From Mannheimia glucosida (GTDB taxonomy: Bacteria; Pseudomonadota; Gammaproteobacteria; Enterobacterales; Pasteurellaceae), in NCBI RefSeq assembly GCF_046267875.1, contig NZ_CP176502.1, forward strand, positions 1,116,001 through 1,180,000: 64,000 bases of DNA. Direction: 5' to 3'. Under the pieces are notes generated by a model. It was not told the origin of the DNA and ran no database searches. It saw only the letters and a program-made list of their open reading frames with translations. This document shows positions 34,584 through 43,180 of this stretch, piece by piece; the first letter of the stretch is position 1, and each line of letters opens with the position of its first letter. Made by a program: the position numbers and the translations under genes.

Positions 34584-37500
34584 ATGCACCCTACCCCCAA
34601 ACTCCAAGAAAAATACACCTTCAAAATCCCTGCGATTATTTTGTTGAATAATCTGGGGTGGCAGTATCTTTCGCCGAAGCAGGCGTTGGCGTTGCGTGGG
34701 GGGAAGTTGGGGAATGTGGTGCTGGAAACGGTGTTGCGGGCGGAGCTTGAAAAACGCACCTTTGAGTTTGCGGGGCAGGAAAGAGCGTTGTCGGTTAAGG
34801 CGGTGGATACGTTGGTGGCGGAGTTGCTTGACCCGAAGCTGAACGAAAGCCTGCTGACTGCTAATGAACATCTCTACAATCATCTCTTATATGGGATCAC
34901 CGTTACCGAATTTATCGACGGCAAGAAAATCAGCCGTACCATTCCAATTATTGATTGGGATAACCTTGAAAATAATGCCTTTCATTTCAGCGAAGAATTT
35001 AGCGTTGCAACTGTGCAGGGTTCGTCCATCCGTACACCCGATTTAGCCTGTTTTATTAATGGATTACCTTTGGTGGTGATTGAAGGCAAACGTCCTGACG
35101 GTAAAGAAAAAAGCACCATTGAAGAAGGTATTTCGCAGACCCTTCGCAATCAACGCTCGACTGAAATCCCCCATTTATTTGCCTATACCCAGCTGGTTTT
35201 GTCACTCAACGGTGTGGACGGGCGTTACGGCACTTGCGGTACACCGTCAAAATTCTGGGCGGCGTGGCGTGAAGAGATGTTCAGCGAGGCGGAAATGGCG
35301 GAGATCAAGAATGTTGCAAATTCTCCGCAAAATTTAACCGCTTGTTTGCCCAATGAAGCCGATCGCCTTTGGTATCAGCAACTGATTGCACAGGGAAAAT
35401 TAGCGGTAACAGAGCAAGATCGGCTGTTGATCGGCTTGCTGACCAAAAAACGTTTGTTTGAAATGATCCGCTATTTCACGCTGTTTGATCGTAAATCACA
35501 AATTCGGGTAGTGGCACGCTATCCGCAAGTGTTCGGCGTAAAACGCTTATTGGAACGAGTCACGACACAGAATGAAAAAGGGGCAAGAAACGGTGGGGTA
35601 ATTTGGCACACCACAGGATCGGGCAAGTCTTTTACGATGGTCTTTTTCAGCAAGGCGTTGCTGCTGCACCCTGCGTTAAAAAGTTGCCGCATTTTGGTGG
35701 TGACAGATCGGGTGGATTTAGAACACCAGCTAAGTAATACTTTTTACAACAGTGGCGAACTGGCGACCAAACGGGAGAGACAAAATTCGCTGGCGACAAC
35801 CGGCAAACGCCTTGCCGAGCAGATCAGCCAAGGCAACGAGCGGATTATTTTCTCCCTGATTCAGAAATTCAATACCGCCATTGCTCAAACTGATTGTTTT
35901 AACCCGAGCGAAAACATTATCGTGCTGATTGATGAAGGGCATCGCACCCAAGGTGGGGAGAACCACACGGCGATGCGAAGAGCCTTGCCGAAAGCATCGT
36001 TTGTGGCGTTTACCGGTACGCCGTTGTTGAAAGACGATGAAACCACACAGAAATTCGGTAGTATTATCCACGCCTACACGATGCAACGGGCGGTGGAAGA
36101 TAATACGGTAACACCGTTGCTTTATGAAGAGCGGATTCCCGAGCTTGATGTGAATGAAAGAGCGATTGATAACTGGTTTGAGCGTATTACCAAAGCCCTG
36201 AACGAACGTCAAAAGGCGGACTTAAAACGCAAATTCAGCCGTAAGGGGCAGATTTATCAGGCGGACGAACGAATTCATCTGATTGCTTTAGATCTTGCCG
36301 AACATTTGGCGACTAAAATTCCGCAAGGATTAAAAGGGCAATTGGCTTGCGAAAGCAAAAGTACCGCTATTCGCTATAAAAAATACTTTGATGAAATCGG
36401 CTTGTTTGAAAGTGCGGTGGTGATCAGTCCGCCCGACAGCCGAGAAGGTAACAGTGAGCTAGACGAACAAGCCAGTGATGAAGTGGTGCGTTGGTGGAAT
36501 GCCAATGTACAAGGCAGTGAAGCGGTATATACCCAGCAGGTACTGAACCGTTTTGCCGACCCCGACAGTTCATTACGCTTACTGATTGTGGTAGATAAAT
36601 TACTGACTGGGTTTGACGAGCCGAGTAATGCGGTGCTGTATATTGATAAGCCATTAAAACAACACAATTTGATTCAGGCTATCGCTCGGGTAAATCGTCT
36701 GCATAAACAGAAAGAATTCGGCTTGCTGATTGATTATCGGGGGATTTTAAAAGAGCTGGATACGACCATCAGCAAATATCAGGATTTAGCAAACAGAACC
36801 CAAGGCGGCTATGCGATTGAAGATTTGGCAGGGCTGTACCGCCCTATAAAAAGCGAGTATTTACGCTTGCCGAGCCTGTATAAAGCATTAAAGGCGATTT
36901 TTGCAGCGGCTGAAAATCAGGCAGATATTGAGCAGCTTCGCCGTGTGCTAATGCCGAATATGGTACAGGACGAAACAAGCGGTCTTTTTTTCGACAAAAA
37001 TAACAAATTGCGTGATGATTTCTACCTTGCATTACGGGACTTTAACCGCTGTTTGCAGGTGGCGTTGCAGTCGGAAGCATTCTATCAAGATCCCAATTTC
37101 AGTGAAAATGACCGCACTTTATATAAAGAAACCGCCAAACAGTTTGGCTATTTGCGTCGCTTGGTGCAACAAGATGCGGGTGAACAAGTAGATTATGGCG
37201 ACTATGCCGATCAGGTTGCACAGTTGATTGATAAACATCTGGTAGCAATTGGCATCAAAGAACCGAATGGCGTATATACGGTTACTAAAATGGGTAAAGC
37301 GGAAAACAAAGCGTGGGACGAAACCAAAACCCGCAACGAAGCGGATAAAATCCGTTCCCGTTTGGCACGTTCTATTGATCTGGATTTGAATGATGACCCC
37401 TACGCCAAAGCCCGTTTTTCCGAGCTGTTGCAACAGGCGATTAAAGAGGCGGAAGCCTTATTTGACAATCCTATGAAGCAATACCTGCTGTTTGAAGCTT

Positions 37501-37847
37501 TTGAAACCCAACTTAATGCCCGCAAGTTGCCTGAAATTCCCGACCGCTTTGCCGACAACCGTTCGGCACAGGCATATTTCGGCGTATTTAAAACCGTTCT
37601 GCCGGAAAGTTTGGCGAATGATGAAACCCAATGGGTTGAGTTGGCATTTACCATTGATCAGTTGATTGTGCAGGTAGTTGCCCAGTATTCACTCAATACC
37701 GATCAAGTGGAAAAAGAGATCCGCAAACAGTTATTGCCGATGATGTTTAGAACCTGTCAATCCGTCGGAGCTGGCATAGAACAGGCGAAAGAGATCGTGG
37801 AACGCATTGTACAAATCGTGCGAGTAGGACAAGCAAATGGCAACTAA
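34584..37847 (+). CDS. hsdR: Type I restriction endonuclease subunit HsdR
   Basis: 1087-residue DNA translocase and nuclease. The N-terminal nuclease motif LVVIEGKRPDG contains the E-x-K signature. Helicase motifs are TTGSGKSFTM (Walker A), IDEGHRTQ (DEAH-like), FTGTPLL (motif III) and the C-terminal QAIARVNRLHK. The frame is intact. It starts 2 bases after the DUF4062 gene and overlaps the next gene by 11 bases. Confidence 0.96.
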   Translation: MHPTPKLQEKYTFKIPAIILLNNLGWQYLSPKQALALRGGKLGNVVLETVLRAELEKRTFEFAGQERALSVKAVDTLVAELLDPKLNESLLTANEHLYNHLLYGITVTEFIDGKKISRTIPIIDWDNLENNAFHFSEEFSVATVQGSSIRTPDLACFINGLPLVVIEGKRPDGKEKSTIEEGISQTLRNQRSTEIPHLFAYTQLVLSLNGVDGRYGTCGTPSKFWAAWREEMFSEAEMAEIKNVANSPQNLTACLPNEADRLWYQQLIAQGKLAVTEQDRLLIGLLTKKRLFEMIRYFTLFDRKSQIRVVARYPQVFGVKRLLERVTTQNEKGARNGGVIWHTTGSGKSFTMVFFSKALLLHPALKSCRILVVTDRVDLEHQLSNTFYNSGELATKRERQNSLATTGKRLAEQISQGNERIIFSLIQKFNTAIAQTDCFNPSENIIVLIDEGHRTQGGENHTAMRRALPKASFVAFTGTPLLKDDETTQKFGSIIHAYTMQRAVEDNTVTPLLYEERIPELDVNERAIDNWFERITKALNERQKADLKRKFSRKGQIYQADERIHLIALDLAEHLATKIPQGLKGQLACESKSTAIRYKKYFDEIGLFESAVVISPPDSREGNSELDEQASDEVVRWWNANVQGSEAVYTQQVLNRFADPDSSLRLLIVVDKLLTGFDEPSNAVLYIDKPLKQHNLIQAIARVNRLHKQKEFGLLIDYRGILKELDTTISKYQDLANRTQGGYAIEDLAGLYRPIKSEYLRLPSLYKALKAIFAAAENQADIEQLRRVLMPNMVQDETSGLFFDKNNKLRDDFYLALRDFNRCLQVALQSEAFYQDPNFSENDRTLYKETAKQFGYLRRLVQQDAGEQVDYGDYADQVAQLIDKHLVAIGIKEPNGVYTVTKMGKAENKAWDETKTRNEADKIRSRLARSIDLDLNDDPYAKARFSELLQQAIKEAEALFDNPMKQYLLFEAFETQLNARKLPEIPDRFADNRSAQAYFGVFKTVLPESLANDETQWVELAFTIDQLIVQVVAQYSLNTDQVEKEIRKQLLPMMFRTCQSVGAGIEQAKEIVERIVQIVRVGQANGN

Positions 37848-38562
37848 TCCTATTCAAGAGTGGCTTGCTATTCCTTATGGCGAAAGCCATTTCACTGTCG
37901 GCATTCTTCCCCAAGCGAACTTGAAACGTGTGCGATTAACTGTTCAGCCGAATGGAGAAATTATTGCCAAAGTCCCACCACAAGTGGTCAAAAATGAGCT
38001 GATTTTTGCCATATCTAAACAAACCCAATGGATTGCCAAACAGCAACGCTATTTTACCCAAACACCAAAAAGCCGAGAGCGACACTATATCAGCGGTGAA
38101 AGTCATCGTTATTTAGGGCGACAATATCAGTTAAAGGTTTATGAAACCCCGCACTTACCGAATCAAGTGAAACTGTTTCGGGGATATTTGGAAATCTATG
38201 TTAGGCAAAAAACCACTGAGAATGTGAAAAAATGCCTGCACCAATGGTATCAAGAACGAGCAAAGCACATTTTTCACGAACGCCTTAACCATTTATTGCC
38301 ACAAGCCCTTTGGATAACCTCACAGCCCAAAATCCACTTACGCACAATGCAAAAACGTTGGGGAAGCTGTTCGGTAAAAGGCAGATTATTACTCAATCCA
38401 CTACTGGTCAAAGCCCCCAAAGCCTGTATCGACTATGTGATTCTGCACGAACTCTGCCACCTCGCCGAACACAACCACAGCGAACGGTTTTACCGCTTGA
38501 TGACAACAGTGATGCCAAATTGGAAAACCATAAAAGCAAGGTTAGAGAAAATAGAGGAATAA
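37837..38562 (+). CDS. YgjP-like zinc metallopeptidase-fold protein (DUF45)
   Basis: 241 residues with the HExxH-type site HELCHLAEHNH near residue 206 and the upstream MQKRWGSCSVKGRLLLNPLLV typical of DUF45/YgjP proteins. Members commonly follow hsdR in type I systems; their function there is unknown. It is translationally coupled to hsdR and is the last plus-strand gene of the block. Confidence 0.88.
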   Translation: MATNPIQEWLAIPYGESHFTVGILPQANLKRVRLTVQPNGEIIAKVPPQVVKNELIFAISKQTQWIAKQQRYFTQTPKSRERHYISGESHRYLGRQYQLKVYETPHLPNQVKLFRGYLEIYVRQKTTENVKKCLHQWYQERAKHIFHERLNHLLPQALWITSQPKIHLRTMQKRWGSCSVKGRLLLNPLLVKAPKACIDYVILHELCHLAEHNHSERFYRLMTTVMPNWKTIKARLEKIEE

Positions 38563-38690
38563 TTTTTACAAAATTTTCAGCAAATTTGACCGCTTGTAGA
38601 GGGGTGGGGAGGAATTGTTAGGCATAAATCAAGACAAAGAAGTTTCCGCTCAGCCCGATACTTATCAAGTCGTATTCGGGACATAGCAAG
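38563..38690 (+). other. Intergenic stretch with a possible gene remnant
   Basis: A USS copy lies near 38589-38597. From about 38600 to a TAG at 38684-38686 one frame reads protein-like (ending in QPDTYQVVFGT) but has no start codon or ribosome site. It may be the tail of a lost gene or chance. Confidence 0.3.
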
Positions 38691-38739
38691 AGATATTGTG
38701 GTTTTCCACATATTGGGGGGAAGTTTGATTTGGGTCAAG
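38691..38739 (-). promoter_or_regulatory. Orphan third copy of the ttr promoter block
   Basis: TATTGTGGTTTTCCACATAT (38694-38713) repeats the palindrome seen before ttrA and ttrB exactly. TTGATTTGGGTCAA (38725-38738) is an FNR box with one mismatch in the second half. It has the same orientation as the other two copies, but no minus-strand gene follows it, only the 3' end of the ygjP-like gene. Confidence 0.7.
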
Positions 38740-38789
38740 GGTGAGATATATCCTTATTTTAATAAAATAAGGATATAAATCTATTGAAG

Positions 38790-39287
38790 CTAAAAAATTT
38801 TATAAACTTCTGCTAAATAAGTATAACGAGGAACAACTAAGGGGCGTTCTTCTATATGAGTAGTAAATCTAATTTCAATTTTTTGACCTGCTTTAAGTTC
38901 TTTTGGAAAATCAACCCAAGAATACGGAGTACCGAGCAACGCTGAAAATAACCTTTTTCTAAAAGGACGATGATTTATCAACAGATCATTGTTATAGCGA
39001 GAATAGGGTGATTCTTTAAACACAGATTCTTTGGGTTTATTTGGCTCTTTAATAAACCGTTCAAGATCCTGTTCAGAGCGTTGATTTATAGCATCTACCA
39101 GATCTCGACATTGATCGTTAAGAGGCTTAAGTTTTATGCCAACAAAAAATCCCCCAGCCTCAGTATGATTTATTAATACTGCATTATTTAATACTTCTGA
39201 TGTTGTTATGCAATTTGTATGAGAAGAGAAAGTAGTGCAACTATTTAAAATAAATATCGTAAAAATACTTAATAATTTTTTATACAT
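38790..39287 (-). CDS. Hypothetical lipoprotein
   Basis: 165 residues. A short signal peptide with lipobox LNSC (Cys about 17) begins the protein. A C-terminal half with ELKAGQKIEIRFTTHIEERPLV follows. No family was recognised. It starts 8 bases after the ATPase stop, so the two may be one operon. AT-rich. Sequence between the stop and the ygjP-like gene holds the orphan ttr promoter copy. Confidence 0.65.
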   Translation of the reverse strand: MYKKLLSIFTIFILNSCTTFSSHTNCITTSEVLNNAVLINHTEAGGFFVGIKLKPLNDQCRDLVDAINQRSEQDLERFIKEPNKPKESVFKESPYSRYNNDLLINHRPFRKRLFSALLGTPYSWVDFPKELKAGQKIEIRFTTHIEERPLVVPRYTYLAEVYKIF

Positions 39288-39295
39288 TTTAACCC

Positions 39296-40507
39296 CTATA
39301 GATTAACTAAAAAATCAGCAATATAAATATGCTCAACCCCATCCAAATTCTCTTTCCATAATTCATCCATTGTAATCACATATTTAGGGTAATTATCCGC
39401 AATTTCCTGTAACGGAGAAAATTCTCTTTTTACAGTCTCTTCACTTTCTAATTTATAGGCAACTTGAATATAGATTTTTTCATTCTGTTTTTGGGCGATA
39501 AAATCGATTTCTTGTTTATCCAATTTTCCGATATAAATCTGATAGCCTCGGCGTTTTAGCTCTAAATAGACCAAATTTTCTAAAATGCCTGAAATTAAAC
39601 TGGTACGGAATCCCATTGTGGCATACAGCAGAGAAACATCACCCAAGTAGAATTTTTCTTGGGTTTTTAAAATCTCTTTGCCCTTAATATCAAAGCGTTC
39701 GACACGGTGCAAAATAAAAGCGGATTCTAAGGCTTTTAAATAGTTATAAACCGTATTTAAATCGATTTTGCGTTGCTGACTTTTAAAATAATCGGCAACA
39801 TTTTTACCCGAAAACGTATTGCCAATATTATCAAAGGCATATTTTACAATGCGCTCCAGTAACTCGACATCACGAATTTTATGGCGTTGAACAGTATCCC
39901 GTAAAATAACGGAGGCGTATATATCCTGCACGATTTTATAGACCGTCTCAGCTTCATAATTCGCGGTATGTACCATTGGGAAACCGCCTTTTCGTAAATA
40001 TTCATGAAAAAGTGCGGTTGGATTTGATGAAGTTTCGGGTGAATATGCCGTCTTGAAATCCAAAAATTCCTGAAAAGAGAGGGTAAAAATCGGGATTTCC
40101 ACATAACGACCGGCAAGATAAGTGGAAAGCTCGGAAGAGAGTAAGTGCGAGTTGGAGCCGGTGATATAGAGGTCAAGATTAAAATCCACCATAAACGCAT
40201 TCACCGCTTTTTCCCACTCGCTCACTTCTTGAATTTCATCAAGCAGAAGATAGTATTTATCGGTAGTCAGGATTTTTTCTTTCACCAACATATAAAGCTT
40301 GTTGGCGGTTTTAAAGTCGCTAAATGCAAAACTTTCAAAGTTAATATGAATAATCTGCTGTTCGGCAATGCCTTGAGAAATCAGCTCTTCCCGAAGCAGT
40401 TTCATCACGGTCGATTTACCCGAACGGCGAATGCCGGTCATTACTTTAATTAACGGTGTATTAATAAACGGTTTGAGTTGTTGAAGATAGTTTGGTCGGT
40501 TAATCAT
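39296..40507 (-). CDS. AAA ATPase with DUF4143 domain
   Basis: 403 residues. Walker A GIRRSGKST is near the N-terminus, then Walker B YYLLLDEIQEV and the sensor-like ITGSNSHLLSSELSTYLAGR. The C-terminal DUF4143 domain has the acidic KQEIDFIAQKQNEKIYIQVAY, which resembles a PD-(D/E)XK nuclease core (E-x-D...Q-V). Family function is unknown; such genes are scattered, mobile and sometimes likened to toxin-antitoxin or defence genes. Three palindromes 42 bp apart lie upstream, suggesting self-regulation. Confidence 0.85.
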   Translation of the reverse strand: MINRPNYLQQLKPFINTPLIKVMTGIRRSGKSTVMKLLREELISQGIAEQQIIHINFESFAFSDFKTANKLYMLVKEKILTTDKYYLLLDEIQEVSEWEKAVNAFMVDFNLDLYITGSNSHLLSSELSTYLAGRYVEIPIFTLSFQEFLDFKTAYSPETSSNPTALFHEYLRKGGFPMVHTANYEAETVYKIVQDIYASVILRDTVQRHKIRDVELLERIVKYAFDNIGNTFSGKNVADYFKSQQRKIDLNTVYNYLKALESAFILHRVERFDIKGKEILKTQEKFYLGDVSLLYATMGFRTSLISGILENLVYLELKRRGYQIYIGKLDKQEIDFIAQKQNEKIYIQVAYKLESEETVKREFSPLQEIADNYPKYVITMDELWKENLDGVEHIYIADFLVNL

Positions 40508-40513
40508 TTTTTT

Positions 40514-40609
40514 ATGGGTATAAGCCTAAAAGCATTATTATTTTAACAAGTTTTTATGGTTATAACCATAAATAATATTGAATTATGTTGTATTTTTATG
40601 GTTATAACC
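40514..40609. promoter_or_regulatory. Three operator-like repeats spaced 42 bp before the DUF4143 ATPase gene
   Basis: ATGGTTATAACC at 40556-40567 and 40598-40609, and a variant ATGGGTATAAGCC at 40514-40526, each preceded by a T-run. Start-to-start distance is exactly 42 bases both times, about four helical turns. The nearest copy lies 7 bases from the ATPase start codon. Confidence 0.7.
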
Positions 40610-40673
40610 TAAAATAGTGTAAAGTTTTTGGCTAGATTGACCGCTTATAAACTTTTATCGTATTAGGAAAAAA

Positions 40674-41696
40674 TCACTTCTCTTGCTGAGTCGTGAGGCT
40701 GATGATTTGCCCCACACCCACCGTCACCAGCACCGTTAGCCCAAAAATCGAGACAATCCCCAATCCACCATCGACGGCAGTCCAATCAAAATGATACGGA
40801 TTTTGCAAGGCATTGGTTTTGGCGATGGTTTGGACTTGGATCACCAGCACCCAGCGGAGTAGCCAGCCGAAGGCGATGAGGGCAAGCACTCTGAGGCATT
40901 GCAAGCGGTAGTTTTTGGCGGAAAAATTGCAAATGAGGGCAATCAGCCAGAAAATGCCGACAAGGTAGGCGGTGATTGAGCCATTAAAGAGCAGAGCAAA
41001 ATCACGTTGAGCGGTTTCACTGCTGAAAGCAAGACCAATGAGAGAAAGTGCGGTTAAAATCAGGCAGAGTTTTGTCCATAGCCCCGTGTTGGTTTGGGGG
41101 TGGAACAGCATTTTGCAGACCGCTTGGGTAAGCCCAAATGCCACCGCCCACGCCGAAAAGAGCATAATCGGTAATAGCCACGCACTGTGCCACAAGGCTC
41201 TTGTGCCGGTTTGATAGGTTTCAAGCACGGTGTAGCCGATAATGCCGACAGCGGTGAGTGCAGCAAACAAGCGGAATGCCCAAAGCAAGCCTTGATTTTT
41301 CAGTATTGGCAAGTGTAGCCACGCTAACCATTTCGGCAAGTTCGGCTGGGTGTGATGAGCCAATGCCAGCACAAAATAACCCGCTACCGTCACGCTGAAC
41401 AGGGGCAAAATAATCGCTCCCCACGCCATTGGCGACCACCACGCAAAATCGGTGTAGAAATGCAGAATACGGCTCGGCTGGTGCAGGTCGGCAGTCAGTG
41501 CCACAGGGGCGACAATCGAGCCAATCAAGGCGACCGTCACTGCCGCCAGCTCGCAAGCGGTCGGTTTACTCGATTTTTTTGCAAACAGCACGGCGGTAAA
41601 CACTGCCGTTGCCGCCACGCCCACGAAGAAGAAATAATGCACAATCCACGGCAACCAGACGATATGTTGCGGTTCCACTAATACTTCACGAATCAT
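40674..41696 (-). CDS. ttrC: Tetrathionate reductase membrane subunit TtrC
   Basis: NrfD-family quinol-oxidising membrane anchor, 340 residues, the same length as the Salmonella protein, with about nine hydrophobic segments. IVWLPWIVHYFFFVGVAATA opens the protein. ATG 41696 lies one base after the ttrB stop, with GGGGGAGG as its ribosome site. An in-frame extension to 41735 is not supported. It passes quinol electrons to TtrB. ttrA, expected next, is replaced by the ATPase, lipoprotein and restriction block. Confidence 0.93.
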   Translation of the reverse strand: MIREVLVEPQHIVWLPWIVHYFFFVGVAATAVFTAVLFAKKSSKPTACELAAVTVALIGSIVAPVALTADLHQPSRILHFYTDFAWWSPMAWGAIILPLFSVTVAGYFVLALAHHTQPNLPKWLAWLHLPILKNQGLLWAFRLFAALTAVGIIGYTVLETYQTGTRALWHSAWLLPIMLFSAWAVAFGLTQAVCKMLFHPQTNTGLWTKLCLILTALSLIGLAFSSETAQRDFALLFNGSITAYLVGIFWLIALICNFSAKNYRLQCLRVLALIAFGWLLRWVLVIQVQTIAKTNALQNPYHFDWTAVDGGLGIVSIFGLTVLVTVGVGQIISLTTQQEK

Positions 41697-41697
41697 T

Positions 41698-42423
41698 TTA
41701 CGCCTCCCCCGTCCAGAGCATTGGTTGCCCGTCAATTTTGCTCACAAAGGCATCGTCTAGCCCCACATAGAAAACGTGTGGCATGGTGCCAGCCTCCGGT
41801 TTTAGCACTTTCAGGTCATCTTTATGGGATTGATAAAGCTGGGAAATTTGGCTTTTCGGATCATTCAAATCGCCAATTACCCTCGCTCCGCCCACGCAAC
41901 TTTCCACGCACGCCGGCAGCAGACCTGCCTCCAAACGGTGAGTGCAGAAGGTGCATTTATCGGCAGTTTTGGTCTCTTCATTGATAAAACGGGCATCGTA
42001 CGGACAGGCTTGCACGCAGTAACCACAGCCGATGCACTGCTCGTTGTTAATCACCACCACACCGTCTTTGCGTTGGAAGGTTGCTTGTACAGGGCAGACC
42101 GGCACACACGGAGGTTGGTCACAATGGTTGCACAAACGAGGCAACACCACATTGTTCGCCACCTGCGTGCCGTTGGTGATTTCATACTGACGCACGGTGG
42201 TGCGGAAACTGTGCAACGGCGTGGCGTTCTCCACCGAACAGCTCACGGTACACGCCTGACAGCCGATACATTTGCGCAAATCAATCAGCATTGCATAGCG
42301 TTTGTTCTCATCGCCCTCACGCCGAGCCGGCATAAACGCCTGAGCCGATTGCAACGGCACAAAACTCGCCCCCACCGTCAAGGCTGAAAGCTCTTTCAAA
42401 AAGGAACGTTTGCTTAAATCCAT
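41698..42423 (-). CDS. ttrB: Tetrathionate reductase iron-sulfur subunit TtrB
   Basis: Periplasmic four-cluster ferredoxin subunit, 241 residues. Cysteine motifs are CIGCQACTVSCSVEN, CNHCDQPPCVPVCPV, CIGCGYCVQACPYDA and CTFCTHRLEAGLLPACVESC. The Tat signal reads SKRSFLKEL: it has Lys-Arg in place of the twin arginine, as described for Salmonella TtrB. It transfers electrons from TtrC to TtrA. First gene of the ttrBC operon with its own FNR-box promoter. Confidence 0.95.
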   Translation of the reverse strand: MDLSKRSFLKELSALTVGASFVPLQSAQAFMPARREGDENKRYAMLIDLRKCIGCQACTVSCSVENATPLHSFRTTVRQYEITNGTQVANNVVLPRLCNHCDQPPCVPVCPVQATFQRKDGVVVINNEQCIGCGYCVQACPYDARFINEETKTADKCTFCTHRLEAGLLPACVESCVGGARVIGDLNDPKSQISQLYQSHKDDLKVLKPEAGTMPHVFYVGLDDAFVSKIDGQPMLWTGEA

Positions 42424-42479
42424 ATTTCCCCCACAAATTTAAAAATAACGAGGGTATTCTAAGGCGGAGAGGGAACGGC

Positions 42480-42529
42480 AAGGTATTGTGGTTTTCCACA
42501 TATCAGGGGGAAAGTTGATTGAGATCAAG
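42480..42529 (-). promoter_or_regulatory. ttrBC promoter region: TtrR-like palindrome plus FNR box
   Basis: TGTGGTTTTCCACA (42487-42500) and TTGATTGAGATCAA (42515-42528, a full FNR consensus) lie about 60-105 bases upstream of ttrB. Spacing is identical to the copy before ttrA. In Salmonella ttrBCA needs FNR and TtrSR, which fits. Confidence 0.75.
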
Positions 42530-42557
42530 GGGAAGGCGGTCAAGGTGCAAGGATATG

Positions 42558-42615
42558 TAGGTTGGGTTAGCGATAGCGTAACCCAACGTATTTAGATAGC
42601 ATAACCCAATCGATT
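42558..42615. repeat. REP-like repeat upstream of the REP-associated transposase
   Basis: GTTGGGTTA (42561-42569) and TAACCCAAC (42579-42587) form a hairpin with a 9-base loop, preceded by GTAG. A further TAACCCAA half-copy follows near 42604. It matches the arm AACCCAACCTAC that closes the array at 43296-43310. Confidence 0.7.
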
Positions 42616-42660
42616 GATTTAGAATTGTTACTTAAAATATGCTCTATCTATCTTAAAAAT

Positions 42661-43152
42661 ATGCAATATCGCCGTCTTTATAAACCAAATTCTACCTACT
42701 TTTTTACCCTTAATCTGGCAGATAGGAAAAGCGATTTATTAATAAAATATATTAATGAATTACGTATGGCGATTAAAATTGTCAAAAATCGCTACCCATT
42801 TGAAATTGATGCGATTGTCGTTTTACCGGATCATTTACACATGCTTTGCACCTTTGGTGAAGATTGTGATTATTCCAAACGTATTCGCTTAATAAAAACA
42901 CAATTTTCTATGAGTATTCCTAAAAATGAGGAAGTATCGATAAGTCGTCAAAATAAAGGTGAGAGGGGAATATGGCAAAGACGATTTTGGGAACATTGTA
43001 TTCGTGATGAGAAAGATTTAGAACATCACATTAATTATATCCATATTAATCCGTTAAAACATGGATTGGTTGAGAAAGTCGCTGATTGGAAATATTCCTC
43101 ATTTCATCGTTATGTCAAAATGAGAATATTACCTAATGATTGGGGTAGTTGA
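42661..43152 (+). CDS. REP-associated tyrosine transposase (RAYT)
   Basis: 163-residue Y1/HUH single-strand transposase of the IS200/IS605-related TnpA_REP family. The start MQYRRLYKPNSTYFFTLNL is typical. The HUH motif is HLH in LPDHLHML. The catalytic Tyr lies in the C-terminal HHINYIHINPLKHG. Start 42661 is preferred over 42625. The gene is flanked on both sides by TTGGGTT hairpin repeats, as RAYT genes are. It separates ttrBC from ttrSR. Confidence 0.9.
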   Translation: MQYRRLYKPNSTYFFTLNLADRKSDLLIKYINELRMAIKIVKNRYPFEIDAIVVLPDHLHMLCTFGEDCDYSKRIRLIKTQFSMSIPKNEEVSISRQNKGERGIWQRRFWEHCIRDEKDLEHHINYIHINPLKHGLVEKVADWKYSSFHRYVKMRILPNDWGS

Positions 43153-43180
43153 TGTTGAAATTTACTGCTTGTTATTTAAA

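Noticed and set aside
40508..40610. Iterons of a replication origin
   Set aside because: Only three sites, located at the promoter of an ATPase gene with no replication gene or plasmid context.
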